Below are positions 35,275-42,891 of a stretch of DNA of 64,000 nucleotides, piece after piece. The notes under the pieces were generated by a model. It was not told where the DNA came from. It saw nothing but the letters and a program-made list of their open reading frames with translations, and did no database searches. The first letter of the stretch is position 1, and every line of letters starts with the position of its first letter. A program made the position numbers and the translations under genes. Source of the stretch: Devosia sp. 1566 (lineage in GTDB: Bacteria > Pseudomonadota > Alphaproteobacteria > Rhizobiales > Devosiaceae); the NCBI RefSeq assembly GCF_004005995.1, contig NZ_CP034767.1, forward strand, positions 4,070,501 through 4,134,500, in the 5' to 3' direction.

Positions 35275-35868
35275 CTAATTTGCGCCCAATGCCGGATCGA
35301 TCCAGCCAATATTGCCGTCGGAGCGGCGGTAAACCACATTCAGACCGCCATGTCCAGCGTGGCGGAACATCACAGCCCCGGCGCTGGTCATATCCAGTTC
35401 CATGACGGCCTCTTCCACGCTCAGCGAGCGCAGGTTTTTCGTGGTCTCCGCGATCACAGGTGGCGCATAATCTTCTGGAAGTTCCTCAAGCTGATCGCCT
35501 GCACCAAATACCGTGTATTGCGCGGTTCCGTCGGCGTCGGGCACCTGGGTGTCGCCGACGCCGAATCCACCGCGCCGATGCGACTTGAGCTTCCGGTTAT
35601 ACCGGCGCAACCGCTTTTCGATGTGTTGCGTCATCAGCTCGAAGGCGGCGATAGCGTCGCCACCCTGGGCGCTCGCCTGCAACACGGCTCCGGTGTCCAG
35701 ATGCACTACACAATCGGCCAGGAAGCCAGTTCCGTCGGGAGTAAGGGTGAGGTGGCCGTCATAATTGCCGTCGAAATACTTCCCCACTGCTGCGTCGATA
35801 TGCTCCTCCGCACGACCGCGCAGGGCATCGCCGACATCCATGTTCTTTCCCGAAACGCGTAAGCTCAT
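35275..35868 (-). CDS. hpf: Ribosome hibernation-promoting factor, long form
   Basis: A 197-residue protein: N-terminal S30AE domain (1-100, MSLRVSGKNMDVGDALRG) that enters the 30S A/P site, a linker, and a C-terminal dimerisation domain (about 140-195, NLRSLSVEEAVMELDMTSAGAVMFRH) that joins two ribosomes to a 100S particle. ATG at 35866-35868 with GAGG upstream. Between rpoN and ptsN. Confidence 0.94.
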   Translation of the reverse strand: MSLRVSGKNMDVGDALRGRAEEHIDAAVGKYFDGNYDGHLTLTPDGTGFLADCVVHLDTGAVLQASAQGGDAIAAFELMTQHIEKRLRRYNRKLKSHRRGGFGVGDTQVPDADGTAQYTVFGAGDQLEELPEDYAPPVIAETTKNLRSLSVEEAVMELDMTSAGAVMFRHAGHGGLNVVYRRSDGNIGWIDPALGAN

Positions 35869-36063
35869 GGCATCCTCTTTCTTTTTGTTCTCGCTTGATG
35901 CGCCGTAGCCAGAGTAACCCTTGGTGGGCCGACTAAATGTGCCACTCCCTGGGCAAGCTGGTTGCAGCCATCACGCACCCAACGCGTAACTTGCCCCCTC
36001 GGTTCGAACCTGCCCTATGCAACATGGTCGTACCGGCCGGTTGCAAGCGGACAGGCGCCGGTC

Positions 36064-37572
36064 TCAGGCCATTGTCGCCAGATCTCGTTTTTGGCGCCGG
36101 CGGATCACCGAGGAGGGGATGTTCATACCTTCCCGATACTTGGCGACCGTCCGCCGGGCCAATTCGATACCCTGCTCGCGCTTGAGCATGGCCGCGATCG
36201 TATCATCGGACAGCACATCGCTATGCGATTCGCTTTCGATCAACTGGCGGATACGATGGCGTACCGCCTCGGCCGAATGGTCACCGCCGCCGTCAGAAGC
36301 GGCAATGGCGGTCGTGAAGAAGTATTTCATCTCGAACAGCCCGCGCGGCGTCGCCAAGTATTTGTTGGAGGTGACGCGGCTGACGGTTGATTCGTGCATA
36401 TCAATAGCGTCGGCGACCATTTTGAGGGTCATCGGCCGCAGATAAGCGATGCCATGGCGCAAAAAACCGTCCTGCTGGCGCACGATTTCCGCGGCCGTCT
36501 TGATGATGGTTTGGGCCCGCTGGTCAAGGCTCTTGGTCAGCCAATTGGCGCTGGCGAGGCAATCTGACAGAAAGGCTTTGTCGCCTGGCTCGCGCGTCCG
36601 CTTGGACACGGTGGCGTAGTACACCCGGTCAACTAAAACTCGGGGCAGCACCTCGCTGTTGAGCTCGATGCCCCAGCCACCATCAGGAGCAAGGCGCACA
36701 AACACGTCGGGCACCACTGTTTCAGCCGGGCCAGAGTCGAAGGCCAGGCCCGGACGGGGATCAAGCCGGCGCAGTTCAGCGAGCATGTCGAGCAGATCTT
36801 CCCGATCGCAGCCGATGGCTCTTTGCAAACCGGAAAGGTTGTGCTCGGCCAGCATCGGAAGATGAGCGAGCAGGCCCTGCATCAGTGGGTCCAACCGATT
36901 GGCTTCCCTGAGCTGAATAGCAAGGCACTCAGCAAGGTCCCGCGCGAACACTCCGACCGGTTCACACCCTTGAAGCGCTCCGAGAACAGCCTCCACGTCC
37001 GCCAACTCAGCGCCGAGTTGCTCGGCCGTCGTGTCCAGCGGCGCATTCAGATAACCCGCCTCATCCAGTTGCCCGATCAGGGCGCCGGCGATCAGGCGGT
37101 CCGAAGCCGTCCGCAAGATCAGATTGGCCTGGCGTTCCAGGTGCTCCGAGAGTCTCGGGCGAGCCGAAAGGAACTGGTCCAGATCGGGTGCCTCGCTCCA
37201 ATCCACACTGTCGCGCTCGCGACCGCTCGAGACTTGGCCCTCCGATCTGTGCTGTTCGGGGAAAACATCTTCCACGGCCGTGTCGAGGTGCTCCGCAATG
37301 GCCTCGGCCGTGGGCAAATGCACCGCGCTGTCCAGTGTGTCAGCAAAACCGCTGCCGGTCTCTGGCTGGTCAGCGGCCTCAGTCATATCCCCCGTCACTG
37401 ACGCGCCGTCGCCTTCAGCGCGCTCCAGTAGCGGATTGCGCAGTAATTCGGCGTCGACGAACTCATTGAGTTCGAGATGGCTCAACTGCAACAACCGGAT
37501 CGATTGCATCAATTGCGGCGTCAGCGTCAGGCTTTGCGCCTGCCGAAACTCCAGCCGCGGCCCTAATGCCAT
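36064..37572 (-). CDS. rpoN: RNA polymerase sigma-54 factor
   Basis: The 502-residue sigma factor for nitrogen and other enhancer-dependent genes. Region I (LEFRQAQSLTLTPQLMQSIRLLQLSHLEL) binds activator signals, an acidic region II covers about 50-120, and the core-binding part follows. The helix-turn-helix is MTLKMVADAIDMHESTVSRV, and the RpoN box ARRTVAKYRE recognises the -24 element. ATG 37570-37572 is preferred, with GAGG 6-7 nt upstream; earlier in-frame ATGs lack this. lptB is 105 bp upstream. Confidence 0.96.
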   Translation of the reverse strand: MALGPRLEFRQAQSLTLTPQLMQSIRLLQLSHLELNEFVDAELLRNPLLERAEGDGASVTGDMTEAADQPETGSGFADTLDSAVHLPTAEAIAEHLDTAVEDVFPEQHRSEGQVSSGRERDSVDWSEAPDLDQFLSARPRLSEHLERQANLILRTASDRLIAGALIGQLDEAGYLNAPLDTTAEQLGAELADVEAVLGALQGCEPVGVFARDLAECLAIQLREANRLDPLMQGLLAHLPMLAEHNLSGLQRAIGCDREDLLDMLAELRRLDPRPGLAFDSGPAETVVPDVFVRLAPDGGWGIELNSEVLPRVLVDRVYYATVSKRTREPGDKAFLSDCLASANWLTKSLDQRAQTIIKTAAEIVRQQDGFLRHGIAYLRPMTLKMVADAIDMHESTVSRVTSNKYLATPRGLFEMKYFFTTAIAASDGGGDHSAEAVRHRIRQLIESESHSDVLSDDTIAAMLKREQGIELARRTVAKYREGMNIPSSVIRRRQKRDLATMA

Positions 37573-37677
37573 AACTGTCCTCACGCCCATTTGCTGCACT
37601 TCTGCCGCGCTTCCCGCGTGCAACATGACTCAGTTGCGGGCCAAGGGCAAGTTCCATGCCAAGAAGGCGGTTGCGGT

Positions 37678-38436
37678 TCAAATGGCGAAATTTTCGCCGA
37701 GGTAAACGCGCCGGGCATCAGGGTCGGCGCTGATCGTTTCGGGCTTGCCCTGGATCATCACCTTGCCCCCATGAATCACATAAGCACGATCCACCAGACC
37801 CAGGGTTTCGCGCACCGCGTGATCGGTGATAAGCACGCCAATGCCGCGTTGCGTCAACTGCTTAACCAGGCCCTTGACCTCGGCCACCGCGATCGGATCG
37901 ACGCCGGCAAAGGGTTCGTCAAGAAGCATGAACACGGGGTCGGCCGCCAAGGCGCGCGCCAGTTCCACCCGCCGGCGTTCGCCGCCCGAAAGGGACAAGG
38001 CGTTGGCCTTGGCGAGGTGCGAGATCGAGAACTCATCGAGCAGGGCTTCCAGGCGCGCTTGGCGTGCCTTGCGCCCCCGAACATGGTTCTCCAAAACGGC
38101 CATGATGTTGCCGCGCACCGATAGGCCGCGGAAAATCGATGGCTCCTGCGGCAAATAGCCAATGCCTAACTGGCCGCGCTGGAACAGCGGCAGGTGGGTA
38201 ATTGGTCGCCCATCGAGCCGGATATCGCCTGCATCGGGTTTGACCAGCCCCATGATCATGGTGAAAACCGTAGTCTTGCCCGCTCCGTTGGGACCCAGCA
38301 GGCCCACAGCCTCGCCCCGCCGCACGGCAATGGAAACATCGCGCACGACGACGCGCTTGCCGAAGCTCTTGGCCAAGCTATGCGCAACCAGCCATCCGGT
38401 CTGGTCAATTCGGCCTTGGGCGCGCGTCTCGTTCAT
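37678..38436 (-). CDS. lptB: LPS export ABC transporter ATP-binding protein LptB
   Basis: ATPase of the LptB2FGC machine. The 252-residue product has Walker A GPNGAGKTT, Q-loop LPQEPSIF, signature LSGGERRRVELARAL, Walker B FMLLDEPFAGVDP and H-loop ITDHAV. Its start overlaps the lptA stop by four bases (ATGA). Final gene of lptC-lptA-lptB. Confidence 0.96.
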   Translation of the reverse strand: MNETRAQGRIDQTGWLVAHSLAKSFGKRVVVRDVSIAVRRGEAVGLLGPNGAGKTTVFTMIMGLVKPDAGDIRLDGRPITHLPLFQRGQLGIGYLPQEPSIFRGLSVRGNIMAVLENHVRGRKARQARLEALLDEFSISHLAKANALSLSGGERRRVELARALAADPVFMLLDEPFAGVDPIAVAEVKGLVKQLTQRGIGVLITDHAVRETLGLVDRAYVIHGGKVMIQGKPETISADPDARRVYLGENFAI

Positions 38437-38888
38437 TGCGAGGTAAACACGCCGGTGACGCGTCCGCCTTTGCCACCGGTGAAGGTAGACACATTGGTTG
38501 CAAGATTGACGACGAGTTCGCCGGCATCCACCGTGCCGCCCGAATTGGTCACCTTCACATTGCCGGTGAGGCGCAGCAGTTGATCGCCCGGGGTAAACAC
38601 GGCCCGCTCTCCCGTTGCGGTCTGGTCGGGTGTTTCGAGCTTCACGTCCCCCGTGGCCTCAAAGGTCTCGATATCGGTAGTGCCCCCAGCGCCATAGGTG
38701 GCAACGACCTTGGTGGCCCAGACCTTCACCGTTGGATGGGTCACCACGACATTGCCGGTAAACACAGCCTCCCGCTCTGCCTCGTTGAGGGTGAACAGGT
38801 CCGCCGTGATGGCGACGCGGTCCTGCGCTGCGGCCAGCCCAGACAGGCAAAGCAGCAACAAAATCGATAACAGCGATCGCATCATCAT
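38433..38888 (-). CDS. lptA: LPS transport periplasmic protein LptA (OstA-like)
   Basis: A 151-residue periplasmic bridge protein. A signal peptide (about residues 1-21, cleaved after LSGLAAA) precedes an OstA N-terminal beta-jellyroll with repeated strands (AVFTGNVVVTHPTVKVWA, ERAVFTPGDQLLRLTGNVKV). The start codon overlaps the lptC stop (ATGA); two more ATGs follow directly, so the exact start is uncertain by two codons. Confidence 0.92.
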   Translation of the reverse strand: MMMRSLLSILLLLCLSGLAAAQDRVAITADLFTLNEAEREAVFTGNVVVTHPTVKVWATKVVATYGAGGTTDIETFEATGDVKLETPDQTATGERAVFTPGDQLLRLTGNVKVTNSGGTVDAGELVVNLATNVSTFTGGKGGRVTGVFTSQ

Positions 38889-39526
38889 TGGGGCTCGGCT
38901 CCAGGCGTGTGGGGCAGGGTGACGTTGGCGCCACTAAATGTCCAGACGCTCGCCTCCGCATCGAAATGCATTCCCGCAGCGGTCAACTCCGTGCCGTCGG
39001 CATAGTGGATAACGACCGGGCCATCGCCGGTCAGCGTCTGCGCACTCCAATCAAAAACCGACTGCTCGATCGTGCCGCTGGTGCCGGTGCTGTCACTGAT
39101 GTCGGACGCGCCCTCGATCCGAACCACCCTTTGAGCTGTGTCCAGAACCGCGCTATCAGCGCTCGCATCGAACACTACCCCATCGGGGCGCACAACGTTG
39201 AGGGCGGCGTCGCGCAAGGCGATCTGCTCGGTCGAATTGAGCATCGCCTGCGCGTCGCTCGCCCGCACCCGATAAGCGGAGCCGTCGGACAAGACTCCGG
39301 CATATTCGGGTGCTTCCACCCGGATGCTCTCACGATCCATGCTGACTTCGCCGATACTGAATTGATCCAGCAGGCTGGACAGGTAGATCTGCCCTACCAG
39401 CAGCAGCAGGGTCATCGCCCCGAGAGCGGGAACCGCAACGCGTAACACGCCCACCATGCGATTGCGGCCCTGCAAGCGTCGGTAGGTGGCAAGGCGGTCA
39501 GTGCTCGTGGCGTGCTGCTCCGTCAT
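38885..39526 (-). CDS. lptC: LPS export protein LptC
   Basis: A 213-residue single-pass protein that hands LPS from LptBFG to LptA. An N-terminal cytoplasmic segment, one transmembrane helix (about 27-52, VLRVAVPALGAMTLLLLVGQ) and a periplasmic beta-jellyroll with YAGVLSDGSAYRVRASDAQ can be seen. ATG at 39524-39526. It follows rnd by 15 nt. Confidence 0.9.
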   Translation of the reverse strand: MTEQHATSTDRLATYRRLQGRNRMVGVLRVAVPALGAMTLLLLVGQIYLSSLLDQFSIGEVSMDRESIRVEAPEYAGVLSDGSAYRVRASDAQAMLNSTEQIALRDAALNVVRPDGVVFDASADSAVLDTAQRVVRIEGASDISDSTGTSGTIEQSVFDWSAQTLTGDGPVVIHYADGTELTAAGMHFDAEASVWTFSGANVTLPHTPGAEPQ

Positions 39527-39541
39527 GGACAGGCCCACGCC

Positions 39542-40156
39542 TTAACTGTGGGCAAAGATGTCGGTCTCATCCCACCCCAGCAAATCCAATTCGCATCGGG
39601 TGGCAAGGAAGTCAAAGCAAGCCCGGGCCAGTTCGGTGCGGTTTTCGCGCCGGAGCATCCGATCGAGATGACGCTTGAGGTCGTGCAAGTAAAGCACGTC
39701 CGAAGCGGCATAATCGAGTTGTGCGTCGCTGAGCTTTTCGGCCCCCCAGTCCGAGCTTTGCTGCTGCTTGGAGAGATCGATATTGAGCAACTCACGGACC
39801 AGGTCCTTGAGTCCATGGCGATCCGTATAGGTGCGTACCAGTTTGGACGCAATTTTCGTGCAGTAGACCGGACCGGCCACCACGCCAAAGCGGTGCTTGA
39901 GCACTGCCACGTCAAAACGGGCATAATGGAAGATCTTGGTCCGCTCAGGATCGGCGAGCAGTCGAACCAGATTGGGCGCCTCGTTGCTGTCGGCCGGAAT
40001 CTGCACCACATCGGCACTGCCATCACCGGGCGACAGCTGAACTACGCATAAGCGGTCGCGATGCGGATGCAGGCCCATAGTTTCAGTGTCAATCGCCACT
40101 TCGCGGCCATAGCGCGAAAGGTCGGGCAGGTCGCCGCGGTGCAGTCTGGGGGTCAT
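39542..40156 (-). CDS. rnd: Ribonuclease D-type 3'-5' exonuclease
   Basis: A 204-residue DEDDy exonuclease lacking the HRDC domains of E. coli RNase D, the short form usual in alphaproteobacteria. Motifs: VAIDTETMGL (DxE), FHYARFDVAVLKHRFG (exo II) and DAQLDYAASDVLYLHDL (exo III with the Tyr). ATG 40154-40156 preferred; an in-frame ATG nine codons earlier has no good ribosome-binding site. It lies upstream of lptC, as in rhizobia. Confidence 0.9.
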   Translation of the reverse strand: MTPRLHRGDLPDLSRYGREVAIDTETMGLHPHRDRLCVVQLSPGDGSADVVQIPADSNEAPNLVRLLADPERTKIFHYARFDVAVLKHRFGVVAGPVYCTKIASKLVRTYTDRHGLKDLVRELLNIDLSKQQQSSDWGAEKLSDAQLDYAASDVLYLHDLKRHLDRMLRRENRTELARACFDFLATRCELDLLGWDETDIFAHS

Positions 40157-40221
40157 GTTGATCTCAACAAACGGATGCAGCATTCCTCTTGGCACAGCAT
40201 CAGGGCATTGAAAAGGCGAGA

Positions 40222-40264
40222 CCAAAAACCAGAAGGCCGCCCGCTTCACAGCGGCCGGCCTTCT
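40222..40264 (-). terminator. Intrinsic terminator after tRNA-Leu
   Basis: On the minus strand AGAAGGCCGGCCGC pairs with GCGGGCGGCCTTCT (14-bp arms with one mismatch, loop TGTGAA), then GGTTTTTGG. It begins 8 nt beyond the tRNA CCA end. Confidence 0.85.
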
Positions 40265-40271
40265 TGAAAAA

Positions 40272-40356
40272 TGGTGCCCAGAAGAAGACTCGAACTTCCA
40301 CACCTTGCGGTACACGGACCTGAACCGTGCGCGTCTACCAATTCCGCCATCTGGGC
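40272..40356 (-). tRNA. tRNA-Leu(CAG)
   Basis: An 85-nt class II tRNA with encoded CCA. The acceptor GCCCAGA pairs with TCTGGGC, D-arm TGGCGGAATTGGTAGACGC is leucine-typical, the anticodon stem CACGG/CCGTG encloses TTCAGGT with anticodon CAG, a variable arm follows, and the T-arm contains GTTCGAGTC. A strong terminator follows. Confidence 0.96.
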
Positions 40357-40411
40357 AGGCGGGGCGTTGTTAGGGCCGGCGCCGACCGATGTCAACGCCT
40401 ATTGTTTCAAT

Positions 40412-40774
40412 TCACATATTAGCCCCATCCCAATGCGTCACCGCACCAGTGTTAACTGGCGGTGCATCATCGAGGCAGTTGACGTTGATCATCACCGTTT
40501 CGGTGCCGTTTTCGTCTCGGCCCCGCCCGAACGATTCGATGCCGCAGGTTTTGCAGAACAGATGATCAATGGTGTTGGTGTTGAAGTGATAGAGGGTGAG
40601 ATTGTCCGCGCCGCGGATCAGATTGAACCGGACCGCGGGGACAGGCTGCATCACCCAGCCCAGCCTTTTGCACCGGGAACAGTTGCAGGTCATCAGACTG
40701 TCCAACTCGGTCTGGGCCGTGTAACGGACCGCGCCGCAATGGCATCCGCCCGAATAAATGTTCATGTCGGTCAT
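40412..40774 (-). CDS. GFA/CENP-V family protein (S-hydroxymethylglutathione synthase-like)
   Basis: A 120-residue beta-rich zinc protein: GGCHCGAVRY near residue 10, CNCSRCKRLGW and the later FCKTCGIESF supply the cysteine ligands. The GFA family is linked to glutathione-formaldehyde chemistry, though most members are untested. ATG at 40772-40774 with GGGAGGCG upstream. Single gene, divergent from the NDUFA9-like gene. Confidence 0.88.
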   Translation of the reverse strand: MTDMNIYSGGCHCGAVRYTAQTELDSLMTCNCSRCKRLGWVMQPVPAVRFNLIRGADNLTLYHFNTNTIDHLFCKTCGIESFGRGRDENGTETVMINVNCLDDAPPVNTGAVTHWDGANM

Positions 40775-40909
40775 GTTCGCCTCCCTGAAACAAATAGGGA
40801 ACATCATTATTCTTGTGTCAAGAGCGTGCATCCACCGCCTCTCGACCAATCCCGCGCCTTAGGCTAAGAGCACGGCTAGTTTGTCCTTCCATTGCTGCCG
40901 GAGCCTGCC

Positions 40910-41905
40910 ATGGACCCCCTCAACGAAAAACTGGTGACGATCTTCGGAGGCTCGGGATTCCTGGGCACCCAAGTGGTCCAGGCGCTGTCTCGGGCTGGGT
41001 ATCGCATCCGGGTGGCCGTGCGGCGTCCTGACCTGGCGGGCCATGTTACGATCTATGGCAATGTCGGGCAGATCCAGCCAATTCAGGCCAATCTGCGCCA
41101 TGCAGCTTCGGTGGCGCGAGCGATCGCCGGTGCAGATGTGGTGATCAACCTTGTTGGTATTGGCGGCGAACGCGGGGCGCAGACCTTCAATGCCGTTCAT
41201 ACTCAAGGCGCTCAGACCGTCGCGGCCGCTGCCAAGGCGGCGAGGGCTTCGGTGGTCGTACATCTGTCGGCCCTCGGGGTGGATCGGGCGGAGCGAAGCG
41301 CCTATGCCCGCAGCAAGTTGGCGGGCGAGGCCGCCGTGCTGGCCGCCTTCCCCCAAGCGGTCATCCTGCGCCCTTCGCTGATGTTCGGCGCGGACGATGG
41401 CTTCTTTAACCTCATGGGTTCGCTGGCCCGCATGTTCCCAGCCATGCCTCTGGTTTGTGGCGACACCCGCTTCCAGCCGGTTTACGTTGGCGATGTTGCC
41501 GATGCAGTGACGCTGGCGGCTAGCGGCAAGGTCAAAGGTGGTCGCATCTACGAACTAGGCGGGCCGCAGGTTGAAACCCATCGGGAACTTCTGACCCGCA
41601 TACTGCGCGAGACAGCCCGCAAACGCCCGCTGGTGCCGCTCTCCCCAAGCATGGCCAAGCTCCTGGCTCTGCCACTGTCGATCCTCCCCGGCCAGCCGCT
41701 GCTGACCAAGGATCAAGTGGAACTGCTTGGGGTCGACAATGTCGTGTCCGAAGCGGCTATCCGCGAGAAGCGGACATTGGAAGGGCTCGGCATCGTGCCG
41801 ACCTCGATGGATACTATCCTGCCCACTTACATGTGGCGCTTCCGCCGCAACGGCCAGTTCGATCGCAACCTCATCGAAGGCGCCAACGAAGGCGCAACGC
41901 TCTAG
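40910..41905 (+). CDS. Complex I NDUFA9-like NAD(P)-binding protein
   Basis: A 331-residue atypical short-chain dehydrogenase. It opens with VTIFGGSGFLGTQVVQALSR (Gly-rich NAD(P) loop, residues 9-28) and has VVHLSALGVD plus the YARSKLAGE segment (the Tyr-x3-Lys pair). The sequence most resembles the NDUFA9 group, which in mitochondria stabilises NADH:quinone oxidoreductase; many alphaproteobacteria carry such a gene outside the nuo operon. ATG at 40910. Ends at an intrinsic terminator. Confidence 0.85.
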   Translation: MDPLNEKLVTIFGGSGFLGTQVVQALSRAGYRIRVAVRRPDLAGHVTIYGNVGQIQPIQANLRHAASVARAIAGADVVINLVGIGGERGAQTFNAVHTQGAQTVAAAAKAARASVVVHLSALGVDRAERSAYARSKLAGEAAVLAAFPQAVILRPSLMFGADDGFFNLMGSLARMFPAMPLVCGDTRFQPVYVGDVADAVTLAASGKVKGGRIYELGGPQVETHRELLTRILRETARKRPLVPLSPSMAKLLALPLSILPGQPLLTKDQVELLGVDNVVSEAAIREKRTLEGLGIVPTSMDTILPTYMWRFRRNGQFDRNLIEGANEGATL

Positions 41906-41930
41906 CCACTTAGCACCCTAAAATATCTTG

Positions 41931-41961
41931 GCCGCCTTCTCACCTGAGGGGGCGGCTTTTT
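41931..41961 (+). terminator. Intrinsic terminator after the NDUFA9-like gene
   Basis: GCCGCC (41931-41936) pairs with GGCGGC (41951-41956), with further TTCTCA/TGAGGG pairing inside, then TTTTT. Confidence 0.85.
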
Positions 41962-41977
41962 CGTGCTCAGCATTTTG

Positions 41978-41995
41978 TTCAAGATATATCTTGAA
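41978..41995. promoter_or_regulatory. 18-bp palindromic operator upstream of padR
   Basis: The perfect palindrome TTCAAGATATATCTTGAA lies 60 bp before the PadR start. Its GATATATC centre recurs at 42036-42043, and a half-site (ATATCTTG) occurs at 41923-41930. Spacing and position fit autoregulation by the PadR protein. Confidence 0.7.
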
Positions 41996-42035
41996 TGCTC
42001 TTTTTCGGACCCAATGTAAGCAGCCGGGGCATTGA

Positions 42036-42043
42036 GATATATC
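42036..42043. promoter_or_regulatory. Second GATATATC site over the padR ribosome-binding site
   Basis: TTGAGATATATCGGAG repeats the core of the upstream palindrome and ends in the GGAG ribosome-binding site of padR (42044-42047), so protein bound here would also block translation initiation or elongation from the promoter. Confidence 0.5.
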
Positions 42044-42054
42044 GGAGACACATC

Positions 42055-42792
42055 ATGGCACCTTCTGGACGTGACGGCGAACTGAACTGGCGGCGACTAG
42101 AACAGATGGCGCGGCGCTGGGGCCGTCTGGCCTACCAAGCCGATGCGAGCCTTCTGGGCAATGTCGGCGGAAATTTCCGCATCGGCCGCATGCTAGCTTC
42201 GGGCGATCTGCGGCTGGTGTCCCTGTATCTGATCGAACAGCAGCCCCGGCACGGTTATGATCTGATCAAGGCCGTGGAAGAGCGCTCTGGCGGCTTTTAC
42301 GCTCCAAGTCCTGGCGTGGTTTACCCGGCTCTGACCTTCCTTGAGGAAGCGGGCTATGTGACCTCCGCTGCCGATGGTAACAAGAAGCTTTATACCATCA
42401 CCGATGCCGGCCGTGCCCACTTGGCAGACAATCGCGAGGCGATCGAGGGAACGTTGGCCTTTCTCGCCAAAGCAGGCGAACAGGTGCACCGGTTCCGCGA
42501 TTTCGCCCGTACCGATTGGCCGTTTGGGGGCGATCGGCCCGAGGGGTCTGACGCTGCCAGCGGCGCGTCCTCCAGCCGCGAACAGGGGGCGGCTGCTGAA
42601 CACGCATCCGACACCGACATGAAAGGCGTCGTTCCCGACCTGAATGAAGCCCGTAAAGCGCTCAAGGCTGCCATCAAGGCGGCCCGCCACTACTCGCCCC
42701 AGCGGCAAACAGAAGCCGCGACTATCCTGCGCCGCGCCGCAGCTGATCTGACGGCTCTCGGCACGCACCCTGATGACGACGTCGACATCTGA
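42055..42792 (+). CDS. PadR-family transcriptional regulator
   Basis: A 245-residue repressor-type protein. The winged helix covers about residues 50-130 (LVSLYLIEQQPRHGYDLIKAVEERSGGFYAPSPGVVYPALTFLEEAGYV), with a 50-residue N-terminal extension and a long C-terminal helical part. Overall layout resembles E. coli YqjI, but the His-rich metal-binding N-terminus of YqjI is not present. ATG 42055 chosen for its GGAG site; an earlier ATG at 41995 lies inside the operator palindrome. Probably self-regulated; target genes unknown. Confidence 0.88.
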   Translation: MAPSGRDGELNWRRLEQMARRWGRLAYQADASLLGNVGGNFRIGRMLASGDLRLVSLYLIEQQPRHGYDLIKAVEERSGGFYAPSPGVVYPALTFLEEAGYVTSAADGNKKLYTITDAGRAHLADNREAIEGTLAFLAKAGEQVHRFRDFARTDWPFGGDRPEGSDAASGASSSREQGAAAEHASDTDMKGVVPDLNEARKALKAAIKAARHYSPQRQTEAATILRRAAADLTALGTHPDDDVDI

Positions 42793-42806
42793 AGTGCTAA
42801 GCCTGG

Positions 42807-42834
42807 CCGCTCGGCACGAGCCGGGCGGTTTTTT
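42807..42834 (+). terminator. Intrinsic terminator after padR
   Basis: CCGCTCGGC pairs with GCCGGGCGG (9 bp, one wobble) around ACGA, followed by six T residues. Confidence 0.9.
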
Positions 42835-42867
42835 GCCCGACAAGGATGTGAGCCGCTTCCGACGCAG

Positions 42868-42885
42868 CCACTAACATGTTAGTGG
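42868..42885. promoter_or_regulatory. 18-bp palindrome at the start of the FAD/Fe-S dehydrogenase gene
   Basis: CCACTAACATGTTAGTGG is a perfect palindrome ending 6 bp before the ATG at 42892, so it overlaps the ribosome-binding region. It fits a repressor site. No dedicated regulator lies next to the gene apart from PadR, whose own sites look different. Confidence 0.65.
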
Positions 42886-42891
42886 ATTGAG

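Noticed and set aside
41995-42054. An earlier ATG for the PadR gene
   Set aside because: It begins within the 18-bp palindrome and adds 20 residues without conserved character; ATG 42055 has GGAG at proper spacing.
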